Positions 21,983 to 35,600 of a DNA stretch of 64,000 nucleotides are shown here, in pieces. Within the stretch, counting starts at the first letter, position 1, and every line of letters starts with the position of its first letter. Below the pieces are notes generated by a model. The model did not search any database. It was not told the DNA's origin and saw only the letters and a list, made by a program, of their open reading frames with translations. This DNA comes from Hemicordylus capensis (lineage: Eukaryota; Chordata; Lepidosauria; Squamata; Cordylidae). The stretch spans positions 9,884,501 through 9,948,500 of the forward strand of contig NC_069662.1 of NCBI RefSeq assembly GCF_027244095.1, in the 5' to 3' direction. The position numbers were made by a program, and so were the translations under genes.

Positions 21983-24900
21983 CTGAAAGAGGAACATAAT
22001 CTTATTTTAAAGCTGGCATAATTATTTCCCCCCCAAAAAGCCCAAGAAGTCACCAAATGCTTCCATTGTTCCTCTGACAGATAGCAGATTTCCAAATGTA
22101 CCACAACTTGAGAACTTTATTATGAATTTCAAGTGGCAAAGCTTGTATCTTTCACCCTTTAACTCATCTTACAATAATTCTCACAAAACCATCTGTACAT
22201 TTCACTAGATTAATAGATTGGAACAGAGTGTTTCCTACCAGTATGGTTTGACATTTTCCCTTCTGGACACGGATCACAATCATAGCAGCAAAATTTAACC
22301 CCTTCCTTCTTTTTCCTGCAGGAGCCAGGACGGCATTCATCATTACACAGAGAGAGTGGAGGCACCTATCCTTCAACAAAAGAATGTTAGCACTGAGAAA
22401 ATCTTTCAGAACTCTTACTTTAGATATGATCAGTGAAGAAAATAAAATAGTCATGTCTGTGAGCACTAAGATGGCACAGTCTGTCGAAGGAATGTGAAGT
22501 ATCCTAACATGATACAAAAATATGTATTTCTCCATATTTGGCTAGATCAATAGCTAAGTCAATGGCCTGAGTGATACTTCTGAGAATGTTAGAAACAAGA
22601 CATGAGGGATAAAATACCGATGATCTGAAAACCACGAAGCCATAATAGTCAGACATGTCCTAGATGTAGCTGGCAGTTTTTACATTAAGGTCTTTCTGTA
22701 ATAGGACACTCACTCTTTGTATATTTATTTACAAATTCAGTTATGATCCTTTTAATAGTCATATTGGCCAACTTCCAGATTAAAGCTGCATGCATGCACC
22801 AGTGTTTTCCATCGTAGATGGAGAAAGGGGGATTTTCTACCATCTCTTCCCTCTGCAATCACTTATGCCTTCCAAATCTATGTCCCTGAGGACTGTGGGA
22901 CCTTCAGGAACATAGGGCGAATTCAGAGATAATGTGGAAATTATATTTGCTGCAAGCCACCAGTTCCCGGAATATATGCGTGAGCCCATCTTCCAGTGTA
23001 GGGACAGCTGTCCTGACACTGGGCATGTCATCCAAATACACCAAATATCCATATAACCTACCCTATTTGGGGTTCTAAACCCAATGCTTGTGACTGACTT
23101 CAAATCTAGGATTTGGAATTGCAAGTAGAGTTGGACATGCCAACATTGGCAGGTTCAGAGGACATGCCCAATATTGGCATAGTTCAGCTCACACAACGTC
23201 TCAGAAACCAAAGTTTTGTGGTTACCTTACTTACTTCTCATATAGTGTCTGCATTCTGGTGAAACATGAAACCCAAAATGAAAAGTCCTCCAGTTAAAAT
23301 TTATGTATATCTGAATGCGCGAAACCACAGTTTTGATTAAATATGGACCCACGGTTTCTCTCTCTGGACTCCAATTTGTACCTTCAGTCTTTAGTTATTT
23401 TTGCCGCCTATATCTCTGGTCTAGAGGTGCCAGTGTTACATCTGAAACTCTTTCATCACTTTTGCTGCTACTGGCTGCTGAAGCTGTCCTTCAGTCAAAA
23501 AGGAAGCCCAGGCAGCCATCCCCCCTCCTCTCTGCAGTCTTCCTGACTGCAGAAAGTGAGCTCTCCATTCAGTGGTGCACCTAGGTAATTTTGGAACCTG
23601 TACCTAAAGGCCTTTGGAGGCCCTCCCACCGGCTGGAGCCCCCACTCCCACAAGTTAAGCATCATCACCTTCTCCTTACCCACTTCGAACCATGGGGAGA
23701 AAAACTCTCTGCTCTGACTGGGAAGTTTTCTCGCCCTCCTCCTCCTTCTGTTTGCTGCCTCCCCCCCCCCCAGCAGGCAAATCTTAATGGGGCATTATGT
23801 TTGCAAGGATCTGGTGCCTGGAGGTTGCAGCCTGAAGCAGGGATTGGCCCATACCGCCCAGCTTTCTTTTTACAGTCAAATCCTCCCACCCCTACCCAAA
23901 ACTGGAGGAAGAACTTGAGCAGCAGCAGCAGCAGCAGCAGTAAATGCCATGGGGGAGAGAGAGCGCGCCAGGGAGATAAAGAGACACTCTCCTCCTCCAG
24001 GTGGAAAAGAGAGGATGGGGAAGGGAGACTGGGGAGACTCAAGGTGGGGGATGTCTCTCCTTGTGCCCAGGATGGGAAAGGGAAAATTGAATCTGGAGGA
24101 TAAAGCTCCCTGGGCAAATTGATGGGACTGGAACTCCCCACTGAACCTTCTCCTCCATCTCACCACTCCTGCTGCTTTCTTTTTTCTGCCCTTTTGTGCT
24201 CGAGAAGCCACCGGCACTGCTGCCAATAAGGGAAGGGACAGAGAAAGGGAGAGAAGGTCGAAGTTCAGCAGCAAGACCGTTGGCAACACTAGCCAGCAGA
24301 CAGGAGAAGGGAACTAACCATGTTCATGTTACCTGACTGAATCTAGCCTCACGGCTGGGCTGGCAGCAGGCGCTGCTGTACAGCCAGCCTTGCCTCGCAG
24401 CCCTTGCCTCATGCTGAGCGACTGAGCCTTTGACAATGCAGGCAGCCTCCGCCGCTCCCTCTCGCCGCTGCTGCTGCCTGCCCGTGCTGCACCGGAGATC
24501 AAGTCACATGCAGCTCTCGCCTCTTGTGAGAGTGAGTCTGTGCACAGGCCGATACCGGAAGTCAGGCAGGCAGCAGCCAGGTCACATGCGCCCCTCCGTG
24601 GCATGGTAGAGAAATTGGTGGGGTGGTGGCGGGGCTGGTGGCGTGGGGCCCCGCAGCGGGCCAGGACTTTCTGGTCAGTGTCACGCCCCCCAGTCTCAGA
24701 TAGTGAGGAGGAAGGGGATACTGACAGCCCTCCAGCCAACGCAGGGGTACCTGGGGGTCAGAGCCCGGCTGTCAGTTCCCAAGAAATAGCCGAAGCAGGT
24801 CCGGCTGCAAACACACACAGCAGTTTGAGGCAGCAGAATCAGGGACTGCGGAATCAGGTGATGAGTTAAACAGGTAACTCCCGATGACTCTGCAACAGAG

Positions 24901-27900
24901 GAGAGTCACAAGATGGCACCAACAGCTGGAAACCGGCAGGAGAAGTAGACGGCTCTTTCAGAAAGCTGATAAGCCCTGAATCCCTGACAGCTGAGAGTTA
25001 TCAGCTCAGACTAGAAATCACATCTGCAGCCTCTAGTCAGGGCTGGAACACAACACATGTCATCTGTTAAGCGTCTACCAGCTGAGGAGTTTCCAGACAT
25101 GTGTCTTGGCCTCTGCGACCCAGACTGGATTCTTGCCTTGAAACCTGTTTTCCTGCCGATCCTTGCTCTATTCCCTGCTTTGCACGCTGCCAGCTAGATT
25201 CCAATGCCGGATGGACCAGCTGGTGACCAGCTGGTCGGGGAGCACATGGCCACCCGCACAAATGGCTGCCCACCAGCTGTGCAGGGCAATGGTGCCTGCA
25301 CACAGGGACGTACGGAGGCCAGCTAGCTTCTGGGTCCTGCTGCGCAAGCTGCACATGGCTGCCCACTGGTTTCGGCAGCACAGTGCAGGCACAGAGGGAC
25401 ATTTAGGCTCCCTGCTGGGGACATTTGGAAGCATCCGCACCCCGCTGAGAACTGGACATCGGCCCCGAGGTCCAGTCCAAAGAGTGCCCCTGTCTCCATT
25501 GCATACGAATTTGGACAGGAGAGTGGGGTGAGGGGAGGAGTGGAACCATGGGTCCATTGGGCCTGCATTTCCATGTTACATGTACATGTGACCTATGTGT
25601 GAAGTCACCCATAGTTTTGGGAGCAATAGATGTCTGCAGAGGAAAGGGAAGATCATCAAAAAACACCTCCCCTCTTCCATTGCATGATGGAAAACACTGG
25701 AAAAAGTTAGTCTAGATGTGTCAGCCATTGTTTACTTGAAAATTACATGATTTTAAAGCATTAATTACACATTGCATGATGAACTTAGTTTTATGTTTAA
25801 CTCTAAAAGCAGATACAACTTTTTTTAAACAAAAGATTTAAATCCTTTTAAATATTCCAGGAAGTTATTGGCGCACCTGAGTGAAGTCTTTATGCCACTG
25901 GATTCTGTCGCCATAGATAGTAAACCTTTTGTTTAGAGGAGCCTGTGGATCCACACTTCCCACTTTGACTCTGACATAGGAGTTATTTGGGAAAGTGACC
26001 AAGTTGGTAATATCAAAGCCAGCTGCTAATTCTCCCTGTTCATTGAATCGAATTTCTTCCTCAGCACTATTGTTGAATGAGATTCTCCGAAGCAATGAGT
26101 GGAGCTATGTGGGAAAAGGAAGGGAAGCAACATGATTATTTTTGTGTTTACTGGTTTTGGAATATTCTTGCTGAGATATATCAGAGAATTTTCCTGGATG
26201 AATTATTTTTCTTTAACCTTTTGAGGTATTTGAAACAGACAAAAACTGTGTTCTACCCAGAGTTGGAATATTATTTGCAAATAGCTCCAAACAGCCAAAA
26301 CAGCATGGTTGGTTTGCACAGATGCCTTATCAGCAGCACTTGCGGTGGCTTGTAGATCCCTCCCCCCTCTCCTTGAAGATATCTTATGACAGCAATGGCT
26401 AAAGGAATGTCTCAGAGGGGAGGGGGAAAACCAGATCTCTTTAGAGTGTAAATCGGAAGTGTGGCACTTGGAAGAAATCAGAACCTTTGGAGTTAAAAGT
26501 AACGCTTTGGCTTGTATACAACACGCAGGTGCAAAAGTTGTTTTGGGCTCAGTATATAAGACAATGAATTAACAGAAGTGGGGGTCGGCCACACCCAGAA
26601 GCTTTTGCTAGCATGAAATAAAGCTTTGTTTGAAACTATGATACTGGTGTTCAGGTGAAAATTATCTAATCAAGAAATGAACAACAGGGAGAATTCCTCC
26701 CTTCTAACACCAGGTTTGGGAGCTGTGTGTGCTCCCAATTTTTCAGTGGAAGCAAATTAGGAGGAGAACCTGGGTAGAAGTGATTGTGTGGAAGCAAGAT
26801 AGGAGAAAACTACCCAGGTTTTCCTCCTATCTTGCTTCCACACAGTCCCTTCTACCCAGGTTTTCCCCTTATCATGCTTCCACACAGTTTTTTATGGTGT
26901 GAATGACCTCTTTATGTATGTAATGAGTTATGTATTGAAAGAGTTATCACGTTGGTCAATATTTCGGTAACAAATGCTTGGAAAAGAGAATGGCAGCATG
27001 TAAACTCGCCTGCTAATTTGGCAAAGAGGCACCTTTTAATGTGGTGAGTCTCTTTATTTAGCAGGGGGAGAGTAACTGGCCTTCTCCACCCCCAGCATAG
27101 TACCTCCAGTTAATGTTGCTGGTGTCTATCTTACGTTTCTTTTTAGATTGTAAGCCCTTTGGGGGACAGGGAGCCATCTTATGTATTTATTATTTCTCTG
27201 TGTAAACTACCCTGAGTCATTTTTTGGAAGGGCTGTATAGAAGTTGAATGAATGAATGAATGAATCAGTATTGATGGTGATGAAGCAACTCCACAAATTG
27301 GCCATGAAAGAGAAATGCAAACACGGCATTTTTGTGGCATCATTGTATGGAAAGGAAGAGAAGGAACATGAGTCAATGATGAGGGAATGTAGGTTGCCCA
27401 CTTTGGATAAAGAGATTTTTTAGTCAATCACATGCTGATGACTACATGTTCCTTTATTGTATGCCCCCTGCACCCCAGTCATGACCTTTATCAGTGAGGA
27501 GAGACATTACCTGCCAAGGTTCTACATTCCAAGATGTCCTGCTGCCCTTCTCCTCCATCACTCTGTGCTTGGACTTAGATGAGTGCTTGATATGTAAGGC
27601 ATGTGCCAGAGCATAGACCGCATTATAGATGCTATAGCTGTGGCCAGTCATGCTCATTTCGAAAAAAGGTGCAGAAAGACGATCCAGCCTTTCCTCCCCA
27701 GTACACAGGTTATCAAAGGCATCTCTTGACACATCAGAAGTTTGCATGAAACAGTCAAATGTTTGCTCCCAGAAATTCTCAATAAAACCATTTCCCTTAG
27801 CTTGTAAAGGGTTTATATCTTGAAGAAAGTGTGGGAACTGTAAAAGCTTCTTTGAGTGAAGGGTTAAGGAAATGGCACCATGGAATGATTGTATATCAAA

Positions 27901-30900
27901 ATTCCCAGGAAACTGACTTAATGTGAAATCAATTTGGGCTGTTGTAATCCACACTTTTCCTGTATAGTTCTTCTCCTGGTATTCCAAATCTGCTAGATAC
28001 ATCAATGTTTTCCCCCATATCATAGTGGCCAGCCACGTAATCACTGTAGTTTCTCCATATATAACAACAGCGTTGGCGTTATTCTTCATGAAAACTGGCA
28101 TATAATTCACAAAGAACATGATAGTCTCATCTATGTCACTGAAACGGAAAATCTTCGCTGCAGTTTCTGTGTAGGCTGAGCATATTCTGTTCTGAAGAAG
28201 CTTGAACTCTAAAACCTTCAAGAAATGCTCTCCGGAATCATCCTCCGTAGTGATGAGCCCTACCCATTTCCACCCAAAATGAAGAAGTAACTGAATGATT
28301 CCTGTGTATTGGACAGCCTCGCTGGGGGCCATGCGATAAAAAGAATGGCAATTGGTTGCATCTTTTACTGTTGATTCAAATGAGCCATAGGCAATCTTTA
28401 AAAATAAAAATGGCAACACATTATTCAAAGGGAATTGGTTTAGAAATCAATGAGAAATGTTATTTATAACTAAGTCCATAATTTCAACGCAACTCACACA
28501 TGAATGAATACATAAATTATAGTGTTCACTGATTCATTTACTAATGTTATTCAATTAATTGCTTTATGTCTACCCGTCTTTTCAACAAGAGTGATCTCAA
28601 GGCATGTTATGCAGAATTTTGAAATATAACTAATCTTTCAAAACAATTGTGATATAAATGAATATAGAATTGAAATCATCTACACTTTTCCTGTTCTTTG
28701 AGAAAATGTTACTGCCGACATCACAAAAATATATCTTGGAGGTGAGTATAGAAGAGATCAAGTAGAGCAAAAAAAAATCTGTCTGAGCACAAAGATACAC
28801 AAATCTACTACAGTTGACACCACTATGACTCCACATATTTATCCTCATTGTTTGTTAATAGTGATTGATTGATTGATTGATTAAGTGCCATCAAGTCGAT
28901 GTCGACTTTTAACGTTCACATACATAGATTCTCTCCAGTATGATCTGTCTTCCACTTGGCCTTTAAGGTCTCTCAGTGGTGCATTCATTGCTGTCGTGAG
29001 TAGGGTTGTACATTTTTTTTCTGTTTTGTTTTTGGCCTGAATCTTAAACACCCCCATTTTGTTCTTTGTTCGAAATGAGCCAATCCAAAACACCCCGATT
29101 TTGTTCAAAATTGCAAAATCCAAATCCGAAACATTTTGGATTTTAAAAAATGGCCCCAGGGTAAAACTAGTGGGTGGAGGTGGTAGTGCCCAATGGGTGG
29201 AAGCTACCACCCAAATTTCAGAGGAATTGGGCAAAGGGCTGATGTGAAATTAAAGATATTGTGTGGTGGTTAGCACAATCTGTTAAGTCTCCTTTCTTTA
29301 GTATGGGTATGTAGAGTGACCTCTTCCAATCTGTTGACCACTGTGTCTCCAGATTTGCTGGCATAGTTTGGTTAGAGCCTTGACTGATACTTCTTCTATT
29401 GCCTGACATATTTCTGTAGCTATTGCATCAATTCTTGTAGCCTTCAGACTTGGTAATGACCAGAGTGCTGATCTAACTTCATCTTCCCATACTAGAGGTT
29501 CTTGCAGGTAGGGAATAACTTCTAGAGTATCTTGGATGTTGATGTCCATGCTGTACAGATTTTCAGTATACTCCTTCCATCTCTGTTTGATCTTCTCTGA
29601 ATCAGTTATTATCTGTCCTTTGGCATCCCTTAACATACCAGTTCAAGGTTGGAGCCTCCATCTGCATTCAGAGGTCTTTTGGAAAACTTGCCTTGTTTTT
29701 CCATGTCTATTTCCATCCTCAGGGCCTTTACAGATGTCACTGTAGTACTGCTTCTTGTCTTTTCTAACAGCTTTCTAAAATCCACTATTAAGTTCTTTCC
29801 TGAGGTCTTTATCTATCTTGACTTTAGCTTCTCTCCTCTTCTTGGCAAGTCATCAGTTCTTCTGACATCCATTTTGCTTTCTTCTCTTTCTTGGTCTTTG
29901 GCAGCTGCTTTTCACATTCGTCCTTAATAACTAAATAGATTTAATTCCACATTTCCTCTGGTTCCCTTTCAATGAGGTTCATAACTTCAAAGTGTTTCCC
30001 GATGTTCTTCTTGAAAAGGGTTTGTACATTCTCAAGGTCACATCGTGGAAGCTGGGTAGCTTTGTTTTTCCACTTTTGCTTGACTTGGAACTTGCACATG
30101 AGTAGTCCATGATCTGTTCCACAATTGGCCCCGACCATGTATTTGCTATTATAACTGAGCTCTTCCTCCTCCTTGCACCAAAATTGTAATCCATTTGATT
30201 TATGTGTACTCCATCTGGTGATGTCCATGTGTATAGGTGCCTCTGGTTGCTTGAAGCATGTGTTATTTATTTATTTATTAGATTTGTATACTGCCCTTCC
30301 AAAATGGCTCAGGGCGGTTCACAGCATGATAAAAACAATTAAAACAAATTAACAATTAAAATCAAACTATTAAAACACAATAAAACCAATAAAACAGCTA
30401 AAAGCCCTGAAAATCAGGGCAACAATTTAAAACAATTTAAAACAGTTAACGACTTAAAACCCTGGGAGGCCAGGCCAAATAGGTAGGTTTTAAGGGCTCT
30501 CCTGAAGGACAGCAATGATATCAAATTATGAATTTCTGCCGGGAGTGCATTCAATAGCCCAGGAGCAGCTACAGAGAAGGCCCACCTCTGAGTTGCCACC
30601 AGACGAACCGGTGGCAACTGGAGACGGACCTCCTCAGATGATCTTAACGTACGGTGGGAATCATGTAAAAGAAGGAGCTCTCTTAGATAACTTGGACCTA
30701 AGCCGTTCAGGGCTTTAAAGGTAATAACCAGCACTTTGTATTTTGCCTAGAAACATATCGGCAGCCAGTGTAGCTGTTTCAAAACAGGCATAATATGGTC
30801 TCTCCGGGTTGCCCCAGAGACCAATCTGGCTGCCTCATTCTGAACTAACTGAAGTTTCCGGACTACGTACAAAGGCAGCCCCACATAGAGGGCATTGCAG

Positions 30901-31392
30901 TAGTTGAGCCGGGAGGTTACCAACTGATGAACCACTGTTTTGAGGCCAGCCTCTCCAAGGAATGGGCGCAGCTGTCAAGTCAGCCGAAGCTGATAGAAAG
31001 CACTCCTGGCCATAGCCTCCACCTGAGATACCAGGGTGAGGCCTGGGTCCAGGAGTACCCCAAGCTGCACACCTGCTCCTTTTGGGGGAGTGTAGCCCCA
31101 CCCAGCACAGGGAGATCTAACTCATCCCTCAGATTCTGAGCCCCTACAATAAGCACCTCCGTCTTGCTTGGATTCAGCTTCAGTTTGTTCTCCCTCACCC
31201 AGCCCATTACTGCCTGTAGGTAGGCATTTAGAGAATGAGTGCCATTTCCTGAAGATGAAAAGGAGAAATAGATTTGGGTGTCATCAGCATACTGATAACA
31301 GCAATGTTAGCAAGATGTTAGCTCCCACTAATTTCTAAATGGTTAAATGATGCCAAAAGGTGCCAAAAAAGAAAGGGGGGGGGAAGAAAGAC

Positions 31393-31447
<55 letters not shown>

Positions 31448-32614
31448 AGAGGTGACTGAGTTATGTGTGATGGTTTGGCAAAACCCCATCGCCCACATGT
31501 AGAGATCTTACTTGTGGAACCTTGTAAAGACTTAAGATTTCTGCCATTTGTGAGGAGGTATCAGCATCAAGGCCACCAATTACTCCAATTAGATTTTTCT
31601 GGATACCACATTTGTAGTTGGGGACAAATCTGTATGTTCTGAAGAGCAGATCTAGGGTGCTGCGGTAGATCATCCTTGCATCAGAGTAGCTCTCATAGAT
31701 GTGGAACCCAAAAGTGGCATTGGGCAAGATCTGGGGATTTCCATTGATCTCATGGACAGCAAATGCCAAGGCCAGGATGTGCTGGTAGAACTTTGTATAC
31801 ACTCTAAAAATAAAGTGATGTATTAAACAAGGAAGAATGACAGAATTCATAAAATCATTTTATCAGATGGCCAGGCACTAAATGGATCAAAGTGAAGATG
31901 ACTGGCTGACATGTTGACTAATGCTTATCTATCTACCTATGCTTGGTAGGGGTGTGCACAAAGCCAGCTTGGCTTGTTTGGTTCAAATTCAAACCCAATT
32001 CAAACCAGGGTGGGTAGGTTTGGTTTTGGATTTGCTTGAACCCCCCCTGTCCAATTCAAATTTGAACCCAACTTGAACCGGTTCTAAGAGATTCTACATA
32101 GGGTATGATGGGGACTCAAACTGGCCCATTATTCCCTATGCAAAGCACCTATTGGCACACAACTGGGGTGAGCAGTAGCCACCCAGGGGTCCCTATGACC
32201 CACCAAACCCCAAAGCAATCCGATATTCCTGTGATATTTAATGATATTTTGGGATTATTTTTCAATTTTTTTGCATATCCCCCCTAGAGTATAATGGGGA
32301 CTCGAACCAGCCCATTATACCCTGTGCAGAGCACCTAGGAGCACAAATCCAGTTAAACACACACACAAAAATCGGACACTCCTGCAATTTTTAATGATTT
32401 CTTAAAAAAAGATTTCTCAAGTTTTTGCATTTTCTCCATAGGGAGTAATAGAGATTTGAGGATGCCCCAACAGCCCTGCTGGGGAGTTCTTAGGCACCAA
32501 AGTGGGTTTACGGGCAAGGCACCTTGTGCCACAACTCCCCCTAGCAACCCCAAACTGATGGAGCTCATGGTTCAGAGGGGAGAGAAATTCCTATTCATTG
32601 CATTGAGACAGGCT

Positions 32615-32672
<58 letters not shown>

Positions 32673-35600
32673 CCCAGTGAGGCACTACCTTGGCATGGTT
32701 GTGGGGCTTGCCTGCTCTGAGGAAGGTGAGAGCTATGCCAGAAGTCCAACCATACTGGACAGGTCTCACCAGAGAAGCCAGATGAAGAGTGCCTCTCCCA
32801 TCAACAATATGGTGAGACGTAACTTTAATAAATCTATATCGGATCAGTCGTCGCCCGGGTCAACAAGGACCGCACCAGGTGCTGGAGTCCCTGGACATCT
32901 GGTGGCAAGTGGGCAACAGGACTCAGGATCTTCAGTTGAGCAACCAGGGCTGGAGACTACAATGCTACTGGAAGAAACTAGGGTTATGTGTTATGTATTT
33001 TTTTCAGTTTTGTTTTTGGCCCGAATCCAAAACACCCCCATTTTGTTCTTTGTTCAAAATCAGCCAATCTGAAACAACCCCATTTTGTTCTTTGTTCGAA
33101 ATTGCAAATTCCGAATCCGAAACGTTTTGGATTTTAAAAAATGGCCTCGGGGGAAAACTAGTGATTGGGGGTGGTAGTGCCCGATGGGTGGAAACTACCA
33201 CCCAAGTTTCAGAGGAATTGGGCAAAGGGCTGATTTTTGGTGAATTTTTGAAGTATAGGATTTTTCCCATAGGGAAGAATGGAGGTTTCAGCAAAAGTAT
33301 AGCTTCATGTTGGGGGGAAAGGGCTGGCCCAGAGCAGAGTAGGGTGGGTGGTAGTTTCTAGTGGGGGCAAGGAAGCTGCCAGAAGTATTTCAAAGGAATT
33401 GGGCAGAACGCTGATTTTTAAAGATGTAATGGAGTTTGTGCATCTGTAAAGGTCTTCCCCATAGGGAATGATGGACCTCCATAATTCCTGCCCCATAACT
33501 GCACTTGGGGGGGCACCAGGGTGTGGTGGTGTAGAGCACATAGGGTGCCAAACACCCATATGGGTTGCTAACCCATGGGGTACTGGGTTCTGTTGTTTCT
33601 GAGATGTTTTGAGTGTAGATTCTCTGGTAGCATATGAGAGTGGATTCATGGTTTGTCGTTGAAAATCTCATAAGCTACCAGAGAATCTACACTCAGAACA
33701 CCTCAGAAACAACAGAATCCAGCACCCCATGGGTTAGCAACCCATGGGGTTGGTTGGCACCCTATGTGCACTACACCACCACTTGCTCCCAGCCACCCCA
33801 GTGCCCCCTAGGTGGAGTTGTGGGAACGCTCTATTATTCCCTGGGGGGGGGCAACCTTAAGGAAACGTAAACTTCAACAATTCCTAAGAAATCAGCCCTT
33901 TGCCCTATTCCTTTGGAATCTGGGTTGTGGCAGGCACCCCTTGGGGCACTGCCACCCAACCCACTGTTTTGCCCCTCAGGCCCCCTTTCTGCCCCGAATC
34001 TGCCCCAAAGACATGTCAACTTCAGAAATTCTTTAAAAATAAGCCCTTTCCCCTATTCCTTTGGAATCTGGGTGGCAGCAGGCACCCATTGGGGCACTAC
34101 AACCTGAACCACTCTTCTGCCCCCAAAGCCTCCTTTCTGACCCGAATCCACCCCAAATAACATCAAAATCACACATCATCAACAGCAGAGCTTTGGAAGA
34201 AAATCAGGCAGATTTCCAAAGGTCATGCACATCCACATCCCCCCCCTGCTCAAAATGCAATTGATCTACACACAACATTGTGAACCAACAACAATGAAAT
34301 GCACACTGCCCCACTGGCCAATGAGGGTAAAATTTACCCTTAAATTTGCTTAAAAGGAATAAGGAGGCAATTGCCAGCAGATCAGCTAATGCTTTTTCTG
34401 GCCAATCTGCGGGCTGGAAGGGCTGGAAATTCAAACAGATGTCAAAACTCAAAATGGAGACTGAAGGAGAAATACTTTTTGCGATTGCAAAATGGAGTTC
34501 CAAAACAGCCAAAACAACAAAATGTTTTGTATCCGAAACAGGGAAGTTTTGTTTTGGCTACAAAATTTTCTGTTTTGAGCATTGGGTGTTCTGTTTTTGC
34601 TACAAAACAGCCACAATTGCCTGTTTTGTACACAAAACTTTTTGTATCCAAAACGAAACGCACATCCCTAGAAGAAACGACGCTTAACCGAAAAAAATAT
34701 ACGAAAAATGCCAACAAGGAAATAATGATCTGCTATTACAAGTCTAGTCCAAATAAAAGAGGCTATTTAAAAAGAATGTACCAAATTTGGAAAGAGAAGC
34801 ATCCAGATACAGAAATAACAGAACAAAGGCTAGCAGACCAGAGAAGATTCATAATAAGAAATAAAGTATTCACAGGAGTTGAGCTAGAAGAACTGCAAAG
34901 AGCAACACAAGCTCAAGATATGGAAGAAGAATTACCACCAACTGAAGAAGTTGCTCAGGCGCAGGTGGAGGAGGTGTTGGACATACAGGATGCCACTGTT
35001 GCTGAACTGTTTCAAAATCAAAACCAGGCAATCTCCGCTTTGCCTTCACTTCAAAAACCCAAATGCCATTTAATAGAAAAGCAACAAGAACTAAAGCAAA
35101 AAATAACTGAGCACATGAACCAAACACCCACCAGAGTTCGACTTCCAGCACTAAAAACAGTTGCCAAAAAACAACTTGCTCAGGCATTAAAAGATGTCAA
35201 TGCTGCACTTGCAGAAATAACAACCAAGAATTTGCAAGAAACAAACCAACTAATGTACAGTGCAGCAACAATAACAACACAAGAGCTCAGATATAAGATC
35301 AGTGAACCTGTAAAAAAAGAAAGCAGTACATCACCTAAATGGAAGATTAGATTAGAAATTAAAAGCTCCAGGCTTAGATCAGATGCTAGTAAATTGAAAG
35401 ATATGAAAGACAAGAAGCTGAAGAATGAAAACACCAAACAGTATTTGATCCAAAAATACCACCTAGATTCAAGGAAAATTAGAGAAGTCCTGGAAATAAT
35501 AAAACAGCAAATAACAGCAGTGTCAAAGAAGATTAACAGATACGAAGCCAGAATCACACAACACAGGCAGCATCTCCAATTCCAGTTGAATCAGAGATGT

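Noticed and set aside
22164-22535. 123-codon minus-strand frame across exon 5 of unit B
   Set aside because: It is in the wrong frame; the true exon frame is the one reading CNDEC and CCYDC with matching splice sites.
23591-24103. 170-codon frame in the GC-rich insertion
   Set aside because: Composition-driven; opposing frames of similar length exist and no recognisable motif is present.
32617-32669. CRISPR-like or structured repeat
   Set aside because: It is a plain (ATC)n microsatellite without spacers; the host is a vertebrate.
34371-34678. N-terminal extension of the LINE frame
   Set aside because: This part lies in the hAT insertion; the LINE frame is only credible from about 34679.
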